A DNA stretch of 44,402 nt from Legionella steigerwaltii (lineage in GTDB: Bacteria; Pseudomonadota; Gammaproteobacteria; Legionellales; Legionellaceae), in the NCBI RefSeq assembly GCF_001468065.1, contig NZ_LNYZ01000012.1, positions 1 through 44,402 on the forward strand, read 5' to 3'. Shown here one piece after another: positions 25,804 to 34,411 of this stretch. The notes beneath the pieces are model-generated. The model was given only the letters and a program-made list of their open reading frames with translations. It was not told where the DNA came from and ran no database searches. The translations under genes were made by a program, and so were the position numbers. Every line of letters starts with the position of its first letter. Position 1 is the first letter of the stretch.

Positions 25804-26568
25804 ATGAATTCATTAAATGAAACGATTTCATCGCACACTTACTCAACTTTTACTGCAAAACAAATTCGAAATTTACGTGAACAATTTTCGCGACATGGCA
25901 TGGTTAAAATTCCCAATATCGTTAGCGAACAACTTAAGCAAAGTATTCATAATGAAATTTATGGTTTACTTGAAAAATATGCCGAACGTCGCGATCTTTT
26001 TTTAAAAACTACAGACAATACTCCTCGATATTTAAGTGTGGTACGGAGTGAGTTGATTGAAGAACACAGCACGATGATCAAAGAAGTTAGAGAGGATTAT
26101 TCTTTATTGGAATTTTTAGAAAAAATCACCCAAGAGAAATTATTAACCAACGTTAAAGAAGACGAAAAATTCGTCATTACCAAGCAAGAATTTAGCGGTG
26201 ATACACACGGTTGGCATTGGGGAGATTATAGTTTTGCTTTAATCTGGATTGTTGAAATGCCACCTGTTGATTGTGGTGGAATGTTGCAGTGCGTCCCGCA
26301 TACGAGCTGGGATAAGGAAGCGCCCGACTTGCATCAATATTTTTGTGATAACCCTATTTACACTCATTCATTTGTTCCAGGAGATGTGTACCTTTTAAAA
26401 GCTGATACCACCCTACATCGCACATTGCCCCTAAGATATGATGCAACTCGCATTATGCTTAATATGACCTGGGCCAGTATTCGCGATCAATCAAACCCAT
26501 TTCTAACTGTTGATGACCGCTGGTGGGATAATGTGAATGCAGAGGCTGCTCAGCATGTTTCTAACTAA
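25804..26568 (+). CDS. BesD/HalD-like Fe(II)/2-oxoglutarate enzyme with halogenase HxG motif
   Basis: 254 residues, as in BesD. The iron site reads His138-Trp-Gly140 ... His205, with Arg216 as the 2-oxoglutarate ligand candidate. Hydroxylases of this fold have an Asp or Glu where Gly140 is; radical halogenases have Gly or Ala so that chloride can bind iron. From memory, BesD has His137/Gly139/His204 and contacts lysine through Arg74, Glu120, His134, Asp140, Asn219, Thr221 and Trp239. Here each has a counterpart one position later: Arg75, Glu121, His135, Asp141, Asn220, Thr222 and Trp240. This predicts chlorination of a free amino acid, perhaps lysine or ornithine. It is first in an operon with a PLP enzyme and a LysE exporter. 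A non-halogenating oxygenase cannot be excluded without assay. Confidence 0.85.
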   Translation: MNSLNETISSHTYSTFTAKQIRNLREQFSRHGMVKIPNIVSEQLKQSIHNEIYGLLEKYAERRDLFLKTTDNTPRYLSVVRSELIEEHSTMIKEVREDYSLLEFLEKITQEKLLTNVKEDEKFVITKQEFSGDTHGWHWGDYSFALIWIVEMPPVDCGGMLQCVPHTSWDKEAPDLHQYFCDNPIYTHSFVPGDVYLLKADTTLHRTLPLRYDATRIMLNMTWASIRDQSNPFLTVDDRWWDNVNAEAAQHVSN

Positions 26569-27865
26569 GCAAACAGCCCATGACCCTGCGTTATTTATAA
26601 AAGCGCAACATGATTTAATGCATTGTAAGTCTTTTGAACATATGAGGGCTCTTATACTGGGTTTAATTAAAAATAATGATCATTGGCGAACCCAAAAATG
26701 CATCAATCTTGTCGCAGCAGAAAGCTCTTTGAGTCAGGTTGCCCGCTCATTACTTGCGTGTGATTTAAGCACACGCACAGCGGGTGGGCATATTGGTAAA
26801 AAAAATCGTTACTTCATGGCAAGTGAGTACATTGATCAACTTGAATCGATTTGTCATGTATTAATGTGGAGCTTATTTGAATGTCATTTCTGTGAACATC
26901 GGCTATTGGGTGGGACACAAGCATGTCAGGTTGCCTATTCTGTTCTTACAAAACCCAGAGATACCTTGATTACCGTTATGCCGACGCATGGCGGTGATTC
27001 AAGTAATAGCAGTCAAAGTATGCCGGGTTTGTTGGATTTAAACATTGTGCCTATGCCTTTTCTACCCGATCAGGTCACGATTGATTTACATCAACTTGAA
27101 TATCTGGTTTGCCGTTATCGACCTCAGTTAATAACCCTTGGGTTTTCAATTTGCTTATTTGAACAACCATTACAAGAAATCTGTACCATAGCACAAAAAT
27201 ATAAGACTCAAGTTTTTTATGATGCATCACATGAACTTGGTTTAATTGCAGGGAAGTGTTTTACCAATCCGTTTAAACAAGGCGTTACTCTGGTTAGTGG
27301 TTCTACTGGAAAAACATATAGCGGTCCACAAGGTGGATTATTGCTTTGGGATGATGAGCGATTAACTAAGTCAATCGAAACAACTGCGTTCCCCAGTTTT
27401 GTGGGCACTTACCAATTAAATCGAGTCGCAGCCTTAACGTTAACCGCATTAGAGCTTCATCAATATGGCGAATCGTATATGAGGCAAGTAGTAGGTAATG
27501 CGAAAGCCTTGGCAACCCATTTGGATGATTGTGGCATTAGCGTTTTTGCCAAAGAAAAAAATTTTACTCAGACGCATCAAATTTTAATTCATGCTGAGAA
27601 ATATGGCGGAGGATTTAGTGCGGCTAGTCGATTGGAAGCATGCAATATTATCGGGAATCATGTCTCATTACCTGGTGATGATACATCATCACTAGGATTA
27701 AGACTGGCCACTACAGAGATAACTCGAAGAGGAATGAAAGAAAAGCAAATGCAACAAATTGCCGAACTCATTTATCGAGCACTAGCAACTCATGAAAAAG
27801 CAGAGCGCATAGCACATGATGCCAGTCTTTTGAGCCAAGAGTTTCAAGAAATCCATTACTGCTAA
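26555..27865 (+). CDS. Serine hydroxymethyltransferase-like PLP enzyme
   Basis: 436 residues from the ATG at 26555 (AGAGG upstream). An earlier ATG at 26537 would add six residues; both lie inside the end of the oxygenase gene, so translation is coupled. SHMT-like features: KCINLVAAESSLSQ near the N-terminus (SHMT: NLIASEN), AGGHIG, a PLP-binding lysine in SGSTGKTYSGPQGGLL (SHMT: TTHKTLRGPRGG), YDASHELGLI for the pyridine-binding Asp and a His, and a C-terminal LGLRLATTEITRRGM (SHMT: RIGTPAxTTRG). It is diverged from housekeeping GlyA. SHMT-fold enzymes in biosynthetic clusters include threonine transaldolases and aldolases, so it may make, extend or cleave the substrate or product of the halogenase-like enzyme. 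Confidence 0.85.
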   Translation: MFLTKQTAHDPALFIKAQHDLMHCKSFEHMRALILGLIKNNDHWRTQKCINLVAAESSLSQVARSLLACDLSTRTAGGHIGKKNRYFMASEYIDQLESICHVLMWSLFECHFCEHRLLGGTQACQVAYSVLTKPRDTLITVMPTHGGDSSNSSQSMPGLLDLNIVPMPFLPDQVTIDLHQLEYLVCRYRPQLITLGFSICLFEQPLQEICTIAQKYKTQVFYDASHELGLIAGKCFTNPFKQGVTLVSGSTGKTYSGPQGGLLLWDDERLTKSIETTAFPSFVGTYQLNRVAALTLTALELHQYGESYMRQVVGNAKALATHLDDCGISVFAKEKNFTQTHQILIHAEKYGGGFSAASRLEACNIIGNHVSLPGDDTSSLGLRLATTEITRRGMKEKQMQQIAELIYRALATHEKAERIAHDASLLSQEFQEIHYC

Positions 27866-27900
27866 ATCGTAACATAAAGAATAATAGGGATATTACGACT

Positions 27901-28500
27901 ATGACTTATATTTTAATGACATCCATTTTATTGAATATTATGCCTGGGCCAGCTATGTTTTATGTGGCGCAGCAAACATTAAGTCGCAATTCACGCGCAA
28001 TCGTACTCTCGATTATCGGTATTGAGTTTGGAACCATGCTGCATATTATAGCTTCAACTGCTGGGTTAACCACTACCCTCGCTAAATGGCCTTCATTTCA
28101 TAGTATTTCAAAATATGCCAGTGCCTGCTTCTTGATTTATCTTGGTGTATCACAATTGATAAAACCCAAAACGATGAATGTTTCTTCTGCTCAAGGTTCG
28201 ATTTTTTTAAAAGGGACTGTCATTAATGCACTCAATCCCAAAATTATCCTTTTTTTCATGACCATATTGCCACAATTTATGAGTTCTAATGATCGTTATA
28301 CAACCATTCACGCCGTTTGGATGGGATTTTTATTTGCTTTTTTGGGAGGAATAGCCAATGTCCTGTTTAGTTTGACTATCAATGGGGCACTTAACTCAAT
28401 GCAAGATACCACTAAAGTATTCTTAATTATAAAGTGGTTAACCCGGGTAATCAGTTGTTTATTTATCCTGTTAGGAATTGTTCTTTTATGGAGACAATGA
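27901..28500 (+). CDS. LysE/RhtB-family amino-acid exporter
   Basis: 199 residues with about six hydrophobic segments. The N-terminal signature NIMPGPAMFYVAQQTLSRNSRAI and the central KGTVINALNPKIILFFMTILPQF are hallmarks of LysE/RhtB exporters. It begins 35 bases after the PLP enzyme gene, with AGGGA upstream, in the same direction, so it is in the operon. It likely exports the amino acid made by the two upstream enzymes, or protects the cell from it. A hairpin follows the stop codon. Confidence 0.92.
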   Translation: MTYILMTSILLNIMPGPAMFYVAQQTLSRNSRAIVLSIIGIEFGTMLHIIASTAGLTTTLAKWPSFHSISKYASACFLIYLGVSQLIKPKTMNVSSAQGSIFLKGTVINALNPKIILFFMTILPQFMSSNDRYTTIHAVWMGFLFAFLGGIANVLFSLTINGALNSMQDTTKVFLIIKWLTRVISCLFILLGIVLLWRQ

Positions 28501-28510
28501 AAAGAGCGCT

Positions 28511-28533
28511 GGGGACGGATCCAGACCGTCCCC
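28511..28533 (+). repeat. REP-like GGGGACGG hairpin after the exporter gene
   Basis: GGGGACGG, 7-base loop, CCGTCCCC, ten bases after the stop codon at 28500. The motif and its right flank (CCGTCCCCATAA) recur at 36841-36876. It may also serve as the operon's 3' end, although only a short T-stretch follows. Confidence 0.6.
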
Positions 28534-28619
28534 ATAAGTTCTTTAACATACATTCCTGTCTAATAGCCGATGTGGATACCTTAAAAAAAATTGTCAATTT
28601 ACAAATAGTTCAATGTAAA

Positions 28620-31600
28620 TCATGGCTCCGGTCTGATAGAGCTCTTGGTAACTTCCTCAGAAGAGTTTTTCAGAGTAAAAAAACTATAACTCTGACGACT
28701 TTGTGTTTGATAGCTTTTTATTAAATCGATAATATCTTGGCGCTCCATAATCTCGGCAAGCTCAATGGGTAAAATAGAAAATGAGTCCCCTTTGTTTCCT
28801 TGCCGCTTAATGAAACGATCAATTTTTAACAAGATATTTTTTTGATTACTGGATTTGATATCTCGTGAATCAATATTTAAAAATTTAAACAAATCGTTTT
28901 TGTTGGTTAAATAAGGTGAATCGAAATTTACTTTCTTTTCTAACAACAGCCGAATAACACTTATGTTACCTTTTTGAACCGCAATGTAGGCTGTTGTCAT
29001 ACCATCTCTCTTGGGTTGATTAAAATTAGCACCGAGAGCATCCAGCGTTTTAATGACGTCAATTTGATCTCTTTTTATTGCAATATGAATAGGTGTTGAG
29101 CCATCAATACTTGCTTTATTCAGGTCAGCACCACATTCATGAAGTTTTTCAATTATGACGGCTTGACCATTCTGGGCGGCTACAATGGCTGGAGTAAACC
29201 CCTCAACATTTGCTTTGTTAAGATCAGCACCGTATTCATGAAGTTTTTCTATTACGGCGGCATGCCCCTCTTGGGCGGCTACAAAGGCTGGAGTAAATCC
29301 CTCAACATTTGCTTTGTTAAGGTCAGCGCCAGACTTACCAAGTTGCTCAATGACTTCGACATGACCATCCTGAGCGGCTATAAAGGCTGGGGTAAATCCC
29401 TCATCATCTGCTTTGTTAAGATCAGCACCATATTCATGAAGTTTTTCTATTACGGCGGCATGCCCCTCCTGGGCGGCTACAAAGGCTGGAGTCATTCCTT
29501 CAGCAGTTGCAGCATTAAGATCGGCGCCGCATTGATAAAGTTTCTCAATTATTTTGACATGACCCTTTTGAGCAGCAATATGAGCTGGAGTCACTCCACC
29601 AGTTGTTTTATTAAGATCAGCGCCATATTGATAAAGATTCTCAAGCACATCGGCGAAACCACAGTCAGCAGCGACAAAGGGTAGAGTTACTTCTTTATCA
29701 ATTGTTTTATTAAAATCGGCTCCTAATTGATGTAAGTCACGAAGACGGGCAATGTTCCTTGTTAGCGTAGCAACATAAGCCAGAGTTGGTGTGTACAATT
29801 TCCTGGCATGAAAAATTAAGGCGAGATCATTAATAACCCTATTCAATTTGTTTAAATGATCTCGAATTTCTTTACCATTTTGATCGATACGGTTTATAAA
29901 GAAATTCAGCTGCTTTCGATTAGCTTGAATAAACTTTTCCGTAATTTTATGATCGTTTACGATAACCTTAGTAAATAGCTTTGTGCGATTAATATCACTT
30001 AAGATAAATTGCCACAGTGTCTGTTTGGAGGTCGCAGGGGTTTGCAAAAGGATGTCCAACGGGAAAATAGACAGAACGACAGTTAGTCGTTTTTCTGAAA
30101 AATCAGCCATTAATTCTTGCTGCGCTTTTTCTTCTCGCGTCATGGTCGGTGGTGTGAAAAGCGGTGGTAGGATAGAGAAATTTGCCGTAGTGGATTGGGG
30201 TTTGAGAACTTCCTCTTTCTTTTTTTTCTTAGACGTTTTAGGCTGCACGCTATTGACTGCTTTTTCTTCGAGTACATTCTCTGCAGGCTTGAGTACTACA
30301 AAGGGTTTTGTCATTGTTTGTTGGAATTCTTTAAATTTTTCTTCAGTGCTGCCAAGAGTCTCTAAAAAAATGTTACGTGCTTGGGCTTCATTACCCTGGC
30401 GCAATAATTTTCGTGCTTCCTCTTCCCAATCTTGTTCGGTTGAACGGAATACGGTATCTATCGGCGAGAGTACTTGCGACTTTGTCTCTAGTGAAAATAC
30501 AGTTTGTAAGGCTTCGTGCATTATTTGGGTAGGATGTTGTTTGTCCTGAACAAAGATAAGTCTTCGACGCGCACGAGTGACCGAAGTGATTAATCGGTTA
30601 AAATAAGGAAGGCACGTTTCATCAGCCTCTCCTGCCTTGGCACGATGGCCAGCTGCTAGAGTTTGATCCTGTCGTTCTTTAAGTTTTGTACAGGCGATTG
30701 AGCTGTCAATCACATCAAGAGGACGCCACACAAGAACAGTATCATATTCCAGACCTTTAATTTCCTCAGGAGTAAAAACCAGAGGTGTTCCTAGTGCTCT
30801 TTTAGCTTCTTCGATAAATTCGGGAAAAGTAATGACGGCAAAATTAGTGTGTTTGGCTTCTTCTTGGAGCGCTTTTAACTGACTACTTTTGCTGTCAATC
30901 CAATGCAGCTCACCTTTATCCTTATCTTCCTTTGTAGAAACAATTTGACCTAGCTCTGCCTTATCCGCAGCGCCGCCTGTGACTTGATATTTCAATTTGA
31001 TAAGCGTGTTTGTTACTTCGATGATGGGTTTTGAACATCGGTAACTGCTTGACAATTGGTGTTCACTAAAGCCGCCCCTATTTTTTGCATAAGCCATTTG
31101 GCGCAAATAAGGTAAACGGGACTTGCCATCAAACAGTACTTGATGGTCTCCTAAAAAATAAACGATATGACCGTTTTGAGCCAGGTTATAGAGATTTTCG
31201 AGTTGACCATAGGAAAAATCTTGAGCTTCATCCACTAGAATCAGTGAATAAGATGCTTTTGATGTAATGGGACTAAGCTCAGTAGAAAGATAATTTTTTT
31301 GAATAAGACCAGATTGATAGTCACGATAAAGCTGGACAATTAGCTGACGCTGCTCCTTGGTGATACTACTTTGTCGACTACCCAAATTCAGGTAATCGTT
31401 GTTGGTGTATCCTGAACAAATCCTGAATTCATGCCATACTACTTTGGAATTTAAAGTTTTATCAAACAATTTGTATTTGGGCTGTTTAATTGCTTGGACT
31501 AACCAGGTGCCAAAATATTGATCGTCAGCAAGTCCTCTTTTCTCAACCAAATGTTTGCTAAACAATTCATCATAAGTTAAGAATGATACCAAATCACGTT

Positions 31601-32261
31601 GAGGCGATGTGACGCTATCTACCCATTGCGCTTTCATTTCTGCAACCAATGCGTTGGAGCGGCTTACATAGAGAACGGGAAATGTACCTTCTTGACTACC
31701 AACTTGCTGGATGTAATCCTTCAAGGTAAAAAATGCCACACAGGTTTTGCCAGAGCCAGCAGGTCCATAGATGATAGCGGGTAGTTTGGTACGGAAAGCA
31801 TGCTCCTGCTGTTCACTTAAGAGAATAAAATCTTGCTTGTAGTAATCAATTGCGATGACTTTGCCCTTTTCTTTGCTATTGGGTAATTGCTGTTCTAACT
31901 CGTCACTGCGGCATGTGGAGAGTGATAACTTTTCAGTGTTTAATTGAATCTCAATATTGCGATTATCAAGCTTGGCCAGAAAAGCTTTTAACAATCCAGG
32001 GTTTCTTAAATAACGATTCTTATGGTAATCATGGTTATATACTACATCCAGCAAACATAACTTTTCCTTGTATGCAGTAAATAAAAGGCGTGTCTCCCTA
32101 TTCACACGGATGCTATAAATAGAAATCCCTGAAACACCATGAAGCTTTTCTAACGACAAGCTTTTATAATCGCCCGCCAAAAGCTGCTCTATTTCTGCTT
32201 TGTAAGTTACCAGCAGATCGTCATCACCAAAAATATGTCGCCAATAATAAATATCGTTCAT
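28620..32261 (-). CDS. RelE-like / SF1 helicase / ankyrin-repeat fusion protein
   Basis: 1213 residues in three parts. Residues 1-85 have a ParE/RelE-like strand pattern (LEKLHGVSGISIYSIRVNRETRLLFTAY...LLDVVYNHDYHK). Residues about 140-580 form a UvrD/SF1-type ATPase: Walker A YGPAGSGKT (165-173), Walker B LILVDEAQD (340-348), motif III YFLGDHQVL, motif IV SSSYRC, motif V EEIKGLEYDTVLVW (499-512) and motif VI LITSVTRARRRLIF (557-570). A Lys-rich linker (about 675-690) and a helical region precede nine 33-residue ankyrin repeats (about 823-1115). The C-terminus (NSSEEVTKSSIRPEP) is polar and Glu-containing. Ankyrins in Legionella commonly mark host-directed effectors; the helicase fused in front is unusual. 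Confidence 0.88.
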   Translation of the reverse strand: MNDIYYWRHIFGDDDLLVTYKAEIEQLLAGDYKSLSLEKLHGVSGISIYSIRVNRETRLLFTAYKEKLCLLDVVYNHDYHKNRYLRNPGLLKAFLAKLDNRNIEIQLNTEKLSLSTCRSDELEQQLPNSKEKGKVIAIDYYKQDFILLSEQQEHAFRTKLPAIIYGPAGSGKTCVAFFTLKDYIQQVGSQEGTFPVLYVSRSNALVAEMKAQWVDSVTSPQRDLVSFLTYDELFSKHLVEKRGLADDQYFGTWLVQAIKQPKYKLFDKTLNSKVVWHEFRICSGYTNNDYLNLGSRQSSITKEQRQLIVQLYRDYQSGLIQKNYLSTELSPITSKASYSLILVDEAQDFSYGQLENLYNLAQNGHIVYFLGDHQVLFDGKSRLPYLRQMAYAKNRGGFSEHQLSSSYRCSKPIIEVTNTLIKLKYQVTGGAADKAELGQIVSTKEDKDKGELHWIDSKSSQLKALQEEAKHTNFAVITFPEFIEEAKRALGTPLVFTPEEIKGLEYDTVLVWRPLDVIDSSIACTKLKERQDQTLAAGHRAKAGEADETCLPYFNRLITSVTRARRRLIFVQDKQHPTQIMHEALQTVFSLETKSQVLSPIDTVFRSTEQDWEEEARKLLRQGNEAQARNIFLETLGSTEEKFKEFQQTMTKPFVVLKPAENVLEEKAVNSVQPKTSKKKKKEEVLKPQSTTANFSILPPLFTPPTMTREEKAQQELMADFSEKRLTVVLSIFPLDILLQTPATSKQTLWQFILSDINRTKLFTKVIVNDHKITEKFIQANRKQLNFFINRIDQNGKEIRDHLNKLNRVINDLALIFHARKLYTPTLAYVATLTRNIARLRDLHQLGADFNKTIDKEVTLPFVAADCGFADVLENLYQYGADLNKTTGGVTPAHIAAQKGHVKIIEKLYQCGADLNAATAEGMTPAFVAAQEGHAAVIEKLHEYGADLNKADDEGFTPAFIAAQDGHVEVIEQLGKSGADLNKANVEGFTPAFVAAQEGHAAVIEKLHEYGADLNKANVEGFTPAIVAAQNGQAVIIEKLHECGADLNKASIDGSTPIHIAIKRDQIDVIKTLDALGANFNQPKRDGMTTAYIAVQKGNISVIRLLLEKKVNFDSPYLTNKNDLFKFLNIDSRDIKSSNQKNILLKIDRFIKRQGNKGDSFSILPIELAEIMERQDIIDLIKSYQTQSRQSYSFFTLKNSSEEVTKSSIRPEP
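29103..29640 (-). repeat. Tandem 99-bp repeats encoding ankyrin units
   Basis: The coding DNA of ankyrin units 3-7 repeats with a 99-base period. Two units separated by 198 bases (residues about 921-953 and 987-1019) are almost identical in DNA and protein (PAFVAAQEGHAAVIEKL shared), indicating recent duplication. Copy number may vary between strains. Confidence 0.85.
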
Positions 32262-32510
32262 AATATATAAACAAAAACCAAATCGGCGTATATTAATTCA
32301 GGTAAAAAAAATCGTGGATGGGTGGTTTTACCCAATCTCTGCTTCGGAGTTAAGTAAGTCGTTGATAATAAACTCCTAAAAAGATTAGTTTTTAAAATTT
32401 GCTTTGCAAATCTGAAAGAAGATTCTCTTGTTATGATCAATGTGTTAAATTATTGTCCTTTGTCGATTTGATGACTCGATGTTTTTGAATAATCCGGAGC
32501 TATTAGTTAA

Positions 32511-33293
32511 TTGATGAACACCAACGAATTAATAAATTATTCCGATTATGTTAATCAAATTTGTAATGATCTATTTAAAGAAATAGGTATTAATCATTTC
32601 AGCTATGTTGAAATAAGTAATCAAGGCAATTTGATTTGGTTAGGAAGTGACAGCAATTATTTTGAGAAATGTATTAACCAACAATTGGTTAAAAGTGCAC
32701 CTACTAGTATTTTAAAGACTTATCCTAAAACTGGGTTTTATCTAATCGACGTTTATCAAGATGAATACAAACAATATAGCTTACCCGTATTTCAACTTCT
32801 TAATCATTTTGATTATGGACATTCGTTTCGTATATTAGAAATTGCGGATAATTGCACCATTAAATTGTATTCCTTTGATGCCCCGCTTGGAAAGCAGGAT
32901 ATTAACCACATTTATTTGAATAATCTCAATGTACTTAAAAAATTTAATCTCTATTTTGAAAACAAAATTACATTCATTCGTAATAAATTAAACCAAAACC
33001 CATTTCAAGAAAATCGAGATCCTGAATTTGCTAATTTATGGGATTTGACATTAAAACAAAATAATTTTATAGAGCAAACTTTCCCAGCATCTTTTTATTT
33101 ATCAGAATCTAAAATTCAAATTACTCCTCGTGAAAAAGAAGTATTATTTTGGTATATCAAAGGAAAAACTTCTGATGAAACGGCAAAAATACTGAATGTA
33201 TCCAGACGAACGATTGAAAGGCATTTTGAAAATTTACGTGAGAAGTTTGGTTGTTTTTCTAAAAGCCAAATCGCTTTAAAATTAATGAATTGA
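32511..33293 (+). CDS. LuxR-family transcriptional regulator
   Basis: 260 residues (259 if the ATG at 32514 is used rather than the TTG at 32511; GGAG lies 11 bases before the TTG). The last 60 residues are a LuxR helix-turn-helix: ITPREKEVLFWYIKGKTSDETAKILNVSRRTIERHFENLREKFG. The first 190 residues form a sensory domain resembling those of the Legionella LuxR-type regulators, with no receiver aspartate motif and no clear match to the acyl-homoserine-lactone pocket. It stands alone between a large minus-strand fusion gene and a minus-strand membrane protein gene. Targets unknown. Confidence 0.85.
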   Translation: MMNTNELINYSDYVNQICNDLFKEIGINHFSYVEISNQGNLIWLGSDSNYFEKCINQQLVKSAPTSILKTYPKTGFYLIDVYQDEYKQYSLPVFQLLNHFDYGHSFRILEIADNCTIKLYSFDAPLGKQDINHIYLNNLNVLKKFNLYFENKITFIRNKLNQNPFQENRDPEFANLWDLTLKQNNFIEQTFPASFYLSESKIQITPREKEVLFWYIKGKTSDETAKILNVSRRTIERHFENLREKFGCFSKSQIALKLMN

Positions 33294-33372
33294 ATTGCCT
33301 CTGACCATAATACAAGAATTGATCCTTATTTAGGGGGGCTCGATATCATTTGGACTCTCAGGAATGACCATT

Positions 33373-34224
33373 TTAAGAAATCTGTTCTTTAAACGCTTTA
33401 AATGCATCGGTTAGATCAGTGGCATCCTTGGTTTTAAAAGTTAAAAAATAAAATAAATTTGTTCCTTCTATTATGACATTTGTGCCATTTCCAGCTGGAG
33501 GTGAAATGTAATAATCCGGTTGTTTTTTACCTAACAAAAAACTATTTTCCATAGCTTGAAGTCGTATATCAGCATTTATTTGGTATCTAAAATAAGAAAG
33601 AGCATCCATATAGGTCAGAATTTGGATTCTTTCAATATCTTTAAAGTGTAAAAAAGCAGTATATTGTTTCTTTGGATCGGATACATCAATCATGTTGAAG
33701 TTAATTTCAACGCCATCATTTATTAGTCTATACGTGGGTAATTTTGATACTTTACCAATACTTGAATAAATGAAACTAAAAAAGTATTTTAGAGGAACCC
33801 GGACAATTATATAGAATAAATAACCCCCAATTAGTCCGAAAAATTGTGGAGAATAAACTAAATTCTGATTAGGTGGGAATAAACTCTTATACCAAAAATG
33901 GATAAACCTTGCTGAAAAATAGATAACAACAATTAATAAAATAATACTGAACGTAACATGTAAAATTGCATAGAGTATAGTTGACTTATTTTTCCCATCA
34001 TTATTTGGAATTTTATTTATTTGTAAACTTTGAGACAGCATCATTAAAATACGATCCATAATAAAAGACAGGAAGATCGCAGCCGAAGCCCAAACCAAAG
34101 GTGACGTGTTGGGATTTAGACCTTTTTTATCAAGCGTACACATAATTAATACACAGTTTGCAGTGATTAATAGTATAAGAAAGGTAATATAAGATATATT
34201 TATGCGGATCTTTCCATAATTCAT
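33373..34224 (-). CDS. Four-helix membrane protein with cytoplasmic domain, hypothetical
   Basis: 283 residues. Hydrophobic segments are at about 10-30, 41-58, 80-105 and 125-148. The remaining C-terminal half (about 160-283) is soluble, with beta-rich stretches such as TYRLINDGVEINFNMIDVSDPKKQYTAFLHF broken by polar turns, resembling a PH-like or bacterial-PH fold after membrane helices. AAGG lies 7 bases before the ATG. It may follow the 770-residue gene in the same direction, with 187 bases and a hairpin repeat between. No family name assigned. Confidence 0.7.
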   Translation of the reverse strand: MNYGKIRINISYITFLILLITANCVLIMCTLDKKGLNPNTSPLVWASAAIFLSFIMDRILMMLSQSLQINKIPNNDGKNKSTILYAILHVTFSIILLIVVIYFSARFIHFWYKSLFPPNQNLVYSPQFFGLIGGYLFYIIVRVPLKYFFSFIYSSIGKVSKLPTYRLINDGVEINFNMIDVSDPKKQYTAFLHFKDIERIQILTYMDALSYFRYQINADIRLQAMENSFLLGKKQPDYYISPPAGNGTNVIIEGTNLFYFLTFKTKDATDLTDAFKAFKEQIS

Positions 34225-34364
34225 CAGTAGGCCTTTTTAAAATTTGAGTCATCAAGATTGCATTGCATGGTTGATACTCAAAAAGAAAAATATGAATTTA
34301 AAAATATTAACGACAGATAAAAAAGTCATTTATCTTTTTGAGTATAGTTGCAAATAACGGGTAG

Positions 34365-34400
34365 GTTGGGCCGCGACCCAACAATAACTTACTTGAGAGC
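34365..34400. repeat. Intergenic hairpin repeat, copy B
   Basis: GTTGGG-CCGCGA-CCCAAC, then AATAACTTACTTG. The hairpin and its right flank match copy C at 37466 (CCCAACAAAATTTACTTG) and more loosely copy A at 4853. It lies just after the 3' end of the 770-residue gene. Confidence 0.6.
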
Positions 34401-34411
34401 AAAAATCTGAT

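Noticed and set aside
25804..26568. Ordinary HxD 2-oxoglutarate hydroxylase
   Set aside because: The codon at the acid-ligand position is GGA (Gly140) in His-Trp-Gly, so the usual Asp/Glu ligand is absent; the Asp follows one residue later, as in BesD.
29103..29640. Regularly spaced repeats as a CRISPR array
   Set aside because: The period is 99 bases, fully coding and in frame with ankyrin units; no short repeats with unique spacers and no cas genes.
29139..29684. 181-codon plus-strand frame with repeating sequence
   Set aside because: It is the antisense of the ankyrin repeats of the minus-strand fusion gene; its repetitive protein simply mirrors the 99-base periodicity.
32258..32440. 60-codon minus-strand frame upstream of the helicase-ankyrin gene
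   Set aside because: No ribosome site, no recognisable protein features; it lies in the promoter region, although its stop overlaps the next start.
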